Positions 60,056-64,000 of a DNA stretch of 64,000 nucleotides are shown here, piece by piece. Source of the stretch: Streptomyces monomycini (GTDB lineage Bacteria; Actinomycetota; Actinomycetes; Streptomycetales; Streptomycetaceae); NCBI RefSeq assembly GCF_022271435.1, contig NZ_JAFIQY010000036.1:1-64000 (forward strand). The letters are read 5' to 3'. The position numbers and the translations under genes are program-made. The notes beneath the pieces are model-generated. The model was not told where the DNA came from and ran no database searches. It saw nothing but the letters and a program-made list of their open reading frames with translations. The stretch's first letter is position 1. Each line of letters begins with the position of its first letter.

Positions 60056-61171
60056 GTGAGCACGCGGAAGAGCACGACGACCCAGGCACCCGGGAAGGAG
60101 CCGGCCGGGACTCCGGACGCGCCCGGCGACCAGGCCCCCCGCCTCCGTACCCCCTTCTCCCTCCTCGACCGCTCCCGCACCCGCGAGGGCCACCCGGAGG
60201 CCGAGGCGCTCCGCGACACGGTGGACCTCGCGCGGCACGCCGAAGCGCTCGGCTACCACCGCTTCTGGGTCTCCGAGCACCACAGCGTGCCGGGCGTCGC
60301 CGGCTCGGCACCGACCGTGCTCGCCGCCGCGGTGGCCTCCGCGACCTCCCGTATCCGGGTCGGAACGGGCGGCGTCATGCTGCCCAACCACCGCCCGCTG
60401 GTCGTCGCCGAACAGTTCGGCGTCCTCGCGTCGCTCTTCCCCGGCCGCATCGACATGGGCCTCGGCCGGTCCGTCGGCTTCACCGACGGCATCCGCCGCG
60501 CCCTCGGCACCGACAAGGACGCCGCCGACTCCTTCGCCTCCCAACTCGCCGAACTGACCGCCTACTTCACCGACGGCCCGCGCCCCCACCCCCAGGTGCA
60601 CGCCCGCCCGGCGGAGGGCCTGCACGTCCCCGCCTTCGTCCTGGCCACCGGCGCGGGCGCGGACATCGCCGCCCGCGCCGGACTGGCCCTGGTCATCGGC
60701 GACCTGCGCGGCCGCGAGGCGATGCGGGCCGCCATCGACCGCTACCGCGCCGCCTTCGAGCCCTCCCCGCTCCGGCCCCACCCGTACGTCATCGTCTCCG
60801 GCACGGTCGCCGTGGCCGAAACCCGCGAGGCGGCCCGCGAGCTCCTGCTCCCCGAAGCCTGGTCGATGGCCTACTCCCGCACCCACGGCGTCTTCCCGCC
60901 CCTGGAACCGGCCGAGTCCATTGCCGCCCGCGAACCGTCCATGCCGCCCAGACAACGCGACCTGTACGAGTCCGCCCTCACCGGCCACATTCACGGCACG
61001 GAAGCGGACGTCGCCACCCAGCTCGACACCCTCCTCACCGAGACCGCCGCCGACGAGTTTCTGGTGACGACCAGCACGTACGACCGCGCTGGGCTGATGG
61101 AGTCTTATGAGCGATTGGCACGGGTGGTGGGGTTGACGGGGGCGGCCCGGCCGGAGCGGAAGGTGGCGTAG
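60056..61171 (+). CDS. Luciferase-like monooxygenase, MsnO8-like flavin-dependent family
   Basis: 371 aa TIM-barrel flavin monooxygenase without its own flavin reductase beside it. Typical blocks: TPFSLLDRSRTREG, HAEALGYHRFWVSEHHSVPG, VGTGGVMLPNHRPLVVAEQF, LASLFPGRIDMGLGRS and VTTSTYDRAGLMESYERLA. Substrate unknown. GTG 60056 is my choice: earlier in-frame starts would translate the 9-bp repeat into V-Y-P repeats. A start further in is possible since the domain begins around residue 40. Confidence 0.83.
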   Translation: MSTRKSTTTQAPGKEPAGTPDAPGDQAPRLRTPFSLLDRSRTREGHPEAEALRDTVDLARHAEALGYHRFWVSEHHSVPGVAGSAPTVLAAAVASATSRIRVGTGGVMLPNHRPLVVAEQFGVLASLFPGRIDMGLGRSVGFTDGIRRALGTDKDAADSFASQLAELTAYFTDGPRPHPQVHARPAEGLHVPAFVLATGAGADIAARAGLALVIGDLRGREAMRAAIDRYRAAFEPSPLRPHPYVIVSGTVAVAETREAARELLLPEAWSMAYSRTHGVFPPLEPAESIAAREPSMPPRQRDLYESALTGHIHGTEADVATQLDTLLTETAADEFLVTTSTYDRAGLMESYERLARVVGLTGAARPERKVA

Positions 61172-61198
61172 GCCGGGCTCGGCCGGGCCCGCGAGCGC

Positions 61199-61465
61199 TT
61201 ATCCGTGGTTGACCCAGAACAGCAGGCCGAACGCGCCGAGGAAGACAACGGCCAGCACTCCGCCGGCTCCCGGGCGTCGGCGCTTTGCCGCGAGGCGCGC
61301 GTAGCCCCCGATGACGAGCGCCCACCCCAGGCCGTACAACCCCCACCCCACGGTTCGGCCGATGTCGTTCTGCACGATGCGGAACGACAGATAGGCCAGC
61401 ATCACCAGGACGATCGGTGCTGACCACAGGGCGTCTTCGACTCTTTGCTGCCGGGACTTGGGCAT
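61199..61465 (-). CDS. Small membrane protein, partner of the secreted protein upstream (module B)
   Basis: 88 aa with three predicted transmembrane segments (APIVLVMLAYLSFRIV, VGWGLYGLGWALVIGGYA, GVLAVVFLGAFGLLFWV) and basic loops (LAAKRRRPGAG). ATG 61465 follows GGAGG. It lies 80 nt after the secreted-protein gene with a strong hairpin between. No family recognised; an immunity or anchoring role is a guess from context. Confidence 0.7.
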   Translation of the reverse strand: MPKSRQQRVEDALWSAPIVLVMLAYLSFRIVQNDIGRTVGWGLYGLGWALVIGGYARLAAKRRRPGAGGVLAVVFLGAFGLLFWVNHG

Positions 61466-61485
61466 GCGGTTCCTCCACTGCTGCC

Positions 61486-61522
61486 GGTGCCGGGCAGCCC
61501 TCCGGGAGGACTGCCCGGCACC
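61486..61522 (-). terminator. Hairpin between the module B secreted and membrane genes
   Basis: GGTGCCGGGCAG / CTGCCCGGCACC, a perfect 12-bp stem, with a CCTCC/GGAGG inner stem in the loop. On the minus strand it begins 23 nt after the secreted-protein stop and ends 20 nt before the membrane-protein ATG, so it probably attenuates or processes the transcript. Confidence 0.7.
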
Positions 61523-61545
61523 GGTGGGACGGTTCTTACTGGCTC

Positions 61546-61998
61546 TTACTGGCCGGTCAGCCAGCCGATCAGCTCATCCAGGACCATGCCGGGGGACGCC
61601 TTGATGACCCACTTGGCCGGGTTCCAGTTGGACAGGCTGTTCACCCAGCGGTTGAAGGCGTCAGTGCCCCGCTTGGCCGCGGCGATGGCCGGCTTGAGGA
61701 GGTCACCCGACTTCTTGAGCAGGGCCTTGAGGGCTTCGACCTTGGCGCTCGCGTGCTGCGCCTCGTCGACCTGCTGTGCCGCGGCGGCGAGTTCGGCGAT
61801 CTGCTCGGCGGTCAGATTCGCTTCGCCGTTGGTGGCGGTGGCCGGGGACGCGGCCTTGTGGGCCGCGAGCTCGGCCGCGGTCAGGGTGGGCGTGGCCGCG
61901 TGACGGTTGTGCTCGACGGCGTTTGCCGCAGGGGCGGCGATGCCGAGGGCCACAGCGGCCGCAGCGGTGCTTGCGGCGATCCGCAGGCGCTTGTTCAC
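61546..61998 (-). CDS. Small secreted Ala-rich protein (module B)
   Basis: 150 aa. Signal peptide NKRLRIAASTAAAAVALGIA with cleavage near ANA (residue 27). The mature region is helical: an Ala/Glu-rich acidic half (LTAEQIAELAAAAQQVDEAQ), then a Lys-rich amphipathic half (LKALLKKSGDLLKPAIAAAK) and a Trp-containing C-terminus (FNRWVNSLSNWNPAKWVIK). No Cys. Similar in start, layout and size to the module A protein, so likely a distant paralogue. GTG 61998 follows GGAGG. Confidence 0.75.
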   Translation of the reverse strand: MNKRLRIAASTAAAAVALGIAAPAANAVEHNRHAATPTLTAAELAAHKAASPATATNGEANLTAEQIAELAAAAQQVDEAQHASAKVEALKALLKKSGDLLKPAIAAAKRGTDAFNRWVNSLSNWNPAKWVIKASPGMVLDELIGWLTGQ

Positions 61999-62019
61999 GT
62001 TATCCTCCGTGATACAGGG

Positions 62020-62064
62020 AGGTGGGCGGGGGCGGTACCGGTCAAAGTTCTCCTCCGCCCACCT
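62020..62064. promoter_or_regulatory. Inverted repeat between modules A and B
   Basis: AGGTGGGCGG (62020-62029) and CCGCCCACCT (62055-62064) form a perfect 10-bp stem with a 25-nt loop, in the 145-bp gap upstream of the module B secreted gene. It could be the module A terminator or a 5' leader structure of module B. Confidence 0.45.
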
Positions 62065-62143
62065 GTCTGGTGGTGTACATGCCGATACGGGCCGGCGATC
62101 GTTCGTCCGCCCGTTCGGTGGTTCGGCCGGGTGCGGTTCCCGG

Positions 62144-62470
62144 TCAGAGCACCGTGCGTCCGACCAGGAACAGCGCGGCCAGTGCGAGAGCCGCCAGGAG
62201 TCCCCGCTCCCAGGGGGCGCGCAGCGCTGCGCGCACGCTGTCCGCGATCCGTCGGTACGACAGACGCAGCGAGTCTCCGAGCGGCATGGGTGCGCCGATG
62301 ACGTCGGTCAGGAAATAGAGCGCGAGAGGGCTGACGACAGCCGCGCCCACCAGGGCGGGAGCGGATTCGGCGAAGATTCCCAGCAGCGCCAGGAGGCCGC
62401 TGCCCGCAGCCCACACGGCGCACCGCGTCTTCGCCGGCCAGGCGAAGCCCTGTCGGTCCCGTTCACTCAT
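62144..62470 (-). CDS. Small membrane protein (module A)
   Basis: 108 aa with about three hydrophobic segments (CAVWAAGSGLLALLGIF, ALVGAAVVSPLALYFL, GLLAALALAALFLVGRTVL). It follows the module A secreted gene by 19 nt; ATG 62470 has only a weak GGTGATGG site. The counterpart of the 88-aa membrane protein of module B. Function unknown. Confidence 0.7.
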   Translation of the reverse strand: MSERDRQGFAWPAKTRCAVWAAGSGLLALLGIFAESAPALVGAAVVSPLALYFLTDVIGAPMPLGDSLRLSYRRIADSVRAALRAPWERGLLAALALAALFLVGRTVL

Positions 62471-62489
62471 GAGCCATCACCGGCCCCGG

Positions 62490-62996
62490 TCAGCGGGTGC
62501 GGGCCGGTGCGCTGAAGAACTCCAGGATGGTGTTGATGAACGCCTGCATCTCGCTGGGATCGCGAGCCAGCTTGGTCGTCTTCAGGTATTCCTTCAGCGC
62601 GCCCGCGCCGTTCTTCGCGGCCTTGATGGCGCCGGTGACGACACCGGCGCCGTACTTCCAGACCAGCTTGGCGACCTTTACGGGCCACGCGTGCTGGGCA
62701 TCCGCCAACGCCGGATGCTGAGGCGTCGTACTGGAGAGCGCCGCGGCGAGGTCGTGCCGAGCACGCGAGTCGCCAGGGAAGAACGCCTCGGCGAGCGCGT
62801 CGGCCGTCGGGCTTTCGGGCAGCTGCCCGATGGCCGCCGCAATGCGGTCGGCCTCCGCGTCGGAAACGGGAAGCGCTGTCGCGGTCTGCGACTGCGCCCG
62901 GTGTGCTTCCACAGCTGAAGCCATAGGCGCCGAGACTCCGAGCGCCACAGCGGCCAGGGAAACAGCAGCGGCCATCCGAAGGTGCTTACGGTTCAC
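62490..62996 (-). CDS. Small secreted protein with cationic amphipathic C-terminal region (module A)
   Basis: 168 aa. Signal peptide NRKHLRMAAAVSLAAVALG, cleavage near ASA (residue 28). The first half of the mature part is acidic (SDAEADRIAAAIGQLPES), the second is cationic and helical with G-x3-G spacing (WKYGAGVVTGAIKAAKNGAG), then a hydrophobic end (MQAFINTILEFFSA). No Cys. This acidic-pro/cationic-mature look recalls bacteriocin or pore-forming peptide precursors, but I cannot assign a family. GTG 62996 is set by GAGGGGG upstream; ATG 63014 would add six residues. Confidence 0.75.
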   Translation of the reverse strand: MNRKHLRMAAAVSLAAVALGVSAPMASAVEAHRAQSQTATALPVSDAEADRIAAAIGQLPESPTADALAEAFFPGDSRARHDLAAALSSTTPQHPALADAQHAWPVKVAKLVWKYGAGVVTGAIKAAKNGAGALKEYLKTTKLARDPSEMQAFINTILEFFSAPARTR

Positions 62997-63041
62997 GTGA
63001 TACCCCCTCTTCATGAAAACAACTTTGGCAGGTCTCGGGGG

Positions 63042-63074
63042 CCCGAATGGATTTCGGGCTTTACCTGTTGCCAA
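63042..63074 (-). promoter_or_regulatory. Putative promoter and overlapping inverted repeat for module A
   Basis: On the minus strand TTGGCA (63069-63074) and TCCATT (63046-63051) are 17 bp apart, about 50 nt before GTG 62996. The -10 box lies inside CCCGAA-N5-TTCGGG (63042-63058), a likely operator. Confidence 0.5.
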
Positions 63075-63150
63075 TCGCCCGGCTGGTCAGGCCGGGACGA
63101 GATGACTGTCCATGGTCCAGACCAAAAGTTTCAAGCCGTGATGGTGTTTT

Positions 63151-63164
63151 GTGACTCAGGTCAC
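63151..63164. promoter_or_regulatory. Crp-type binding site
   Basis: GTGACTCAGGTCAC fits the GTG-N6-GNCAC motif I recall for Streptomyces Crp, and TGTGA-N6-TCACC fits the general CRP/FNR pattern at 9 of 10 positions. It lies about 77 bp upstream of the module A -35 element and 358 bp upstream of the ABC gene. Confidence 0.55.
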
Positions 63165-63498
63165 CCTTGTAAGTCAAGGTTTGTTTCCGTGATAGCCATC
63201 GCTTCCATGGTCATAGACGCCTCTCGCGCCCTCAAGTAAGACTTCGCGGGAGATGTTCACGACAAGACTCGGTGGTGAGCGCGGGAGGCGAGCGTCCCCG
63301 GCGGCACCCCTCGTCCGGGCTGGGTGACCTACCTCTCAACCGCCTGGCGAGAGTTGCATCGCTTGGCCAACGCATTAGAGAGTCTTTACGCCCCGCCTCA
63401 ATGCAGGCGATGCGGGCCGCCGCACACCATTTCTCCGCCCGGCGCGGCCGATACGGCCCCACGTACCTCGATCGCCCGTTTATTCGACAGGGCTCTCC

Positions 63499-63525
63499 AT
63501 GAAAAGCAGAACCCCCGCTTCATGA
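63499..63525 (+). CDS. Possible 8-aa leader ORF (MKSRTPAS) before the ABC ATPase
   Basis: ATG 63499 reads eight codons to a TGA that overlaps the ATPase ATG (ATGA). The ATPase start has no Shine-Dalgarno sequence, so it may depend on translation of this leader. It is very short and its own ribosome binding site (CAGGG) is weak, so it may be chance. Confidence 0.3.
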   Translation: MKSRTPAS

Positions 63526-64000
63526 ACAAGAATGCCGCGCTCGTCGCCCACAACCTGAGCAAGTCGTACAACGGCAAGGCCGCTGTGGACGACGTATCCC
63601 TGACGCTGTCCGCCGGAAGCGTGACCGCATTCCTCGGCGCCAACGGCGCGGGCAAGACCACCGCCCTACGCCTGATGCTCGGTCTGTTGAAACCCGACAC
63701 GGGCCACACCCTCTACGGAGGCCGGCCTCTGCACGCCTGGCGGGACCCCGCCCGGGTGGTCGGTGCCGTCATGGGCGGCGTCGCCGGGCACCCCAAGCAC
63801 ACGCTGCGCGACCACTTGCGCATGGTCGCCGCCGGCGCGGGGGCCGACGACGAGGTGGTGGGCGCGGTCCTGGAGCGCGTCGGCCTGACCGCCGCCGCCG
63901 GCCAGCGACTCGGGAAGCTGTCCCTGGGTATGGGGCAACGCGCCGGCATCGCGCAGGCGCTGATCGGCGACCCGGCCGTGCTGGTGCTCGACGAACCGGT
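63522..64000 (+). CDS. ABC transporter ATP-binding protein (partial, runs off the window)
   Basis: The first 159 codons are visible. Walker A GANGAGKTTALRLMLGLLKP, signature LSLGMGQRAGIAQALIGDP and the start of Walker B (VLVLDEP) mark an ABC-2-type ATPase of the bacitracin/BcrA-like or antibiotic-export class; the signature LSLGM replaces the usual LSGGQ, as is common in that subgroup. A permease probably follows beyond the window. It diverges from the two secreted/membrane modules and may export or protect against their products. Confidence 0.88.
   Translation, partial: MNKNAALVAHNLSKSYNGKAAVDDVSLTLSAGSVTAFLGANGAGKTTALRLMLGLLKPDTGHTLYGGRPLHAWRDPARVVGAVMGGVAGHPKHTLRDHLRMVAAGAGADDEVVGAVLERVGLTAAAGQRLGKLSLGMGQRAGIAQALIGDPAVLVLDEP

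Larger units (their letters stand above)
62997..63521. other. Divergent regulatory region between module A and the ABC transporter
   Basis: 525 bases without a substantial gene and clearly poorer in G+C than the rest of the window, notably 63100-63240. It holds the module A promoter, a CCCGAA/TTCGGG inverted repeat, a Crp-type site and an 8-codon ORF before the ATPase gene, each listed separately. The remainder, 63240-63490, shows nothing I can name. Confidence 0.6.

Noticed and set aside
58171..60219. 682-codon minus-strand frame across the PhoX-like gene and the 9-bp repeat
   Set aside because: It translates the repeat into G-Y-T/A-type repeats and is antisense to a Tat-signal-bearing protein; no supporting start or motif.

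Overview
The window is high-GC actinobacterial chromosome, almost certainly from a Streptomyces. The evidence is the strong G/C bias at third codon positions, frequent GTG starts, many ATGA/GTGA start-stop overlaps, the sporulation regulator WhiA, a DUF5753 XRE regulator with a DUF397-like partner, and a gene order (uvrC-rapZ-yvcK-whiA, gap-pgk-tpi-secG, tkt-tal-zwf-opcA-pgl, ctaB/ctaA, suf) that I recall as conserved in Streptomyces core chromosomes. I saw no tRNA, rRNA, IS element, prophage or CRISPR array. All functional calls come from reading motifs and context; no database search was run. Layout: 0-5.5 kb holds the translationally coupled uvrC-rapZ-yvcK-whiA operon. 5.5-6.5 kb is a tandem array of about 270-bp non-coding units, each containing a 130-nt imperfect hairpin. 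6.6-16.9 kb carries a GNAT acetyltransferase, a large secreted M14 carboxypeptidase, the glycolytic run gap-pgk-tpiA-secG, an RbpA-family paralogue and pgi. Two more hairpin units in opposite orientation follow (16.9-17.46 kb), so the glycolytic block lies between inverted repeats. 17.5-24.2 kb (minus) is the pentose phosphate operon tkt-tal-zwf-opcA-pgl, ending at a 17-bp-stem terminator.  24.7-30.3 kb holds heme O synthase (ctaB), heme A synthase (ctaA), an amidohydrolase and a two-gene ABC exporter. 30.6-37.4 kb is the complete SUF iron-sulfur operon sufR-sufB-sufD-Rieske-sufC-sufS-sufU-sufT, with a CAAC-N6-GTTG operator over the sufR start and a strong terminator at the end.  From 37.4 kb the window becomes accessory: a small secreted protein with a MacB-like ABC transporter, an XRE/DUF397-like pair, a VOC protein, an alpha/beta hydrolase divergent from an SMR transporter-TetR pair with a tandem palindromic operator, a membrane-anchored unknown, dapD, a frameshifted SUKH-4-like gene next to a YrhB-like gene, a Cys-rich unknown, an EI24/CysZ-like membrane protein, a dapA homologue, a MerR-EthD pair, a secreted nuclease/phosphatase, a large acidic unknown, a signal-less trypsin-like protease with an unknown partner, a Tat-exported PhoX-like protein, a 15-copy 9-bp repeat and a luciferase-like monooxygenase. 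The right end (61.2-64.0 kb) has two successive 'secreted protein + small membrane protein' modules divergent from an ABC transporter ATPase, with a Crp-type site between them. These modules and the 37.6-40.9 kb cassette are the best candidates for undescribed systems.
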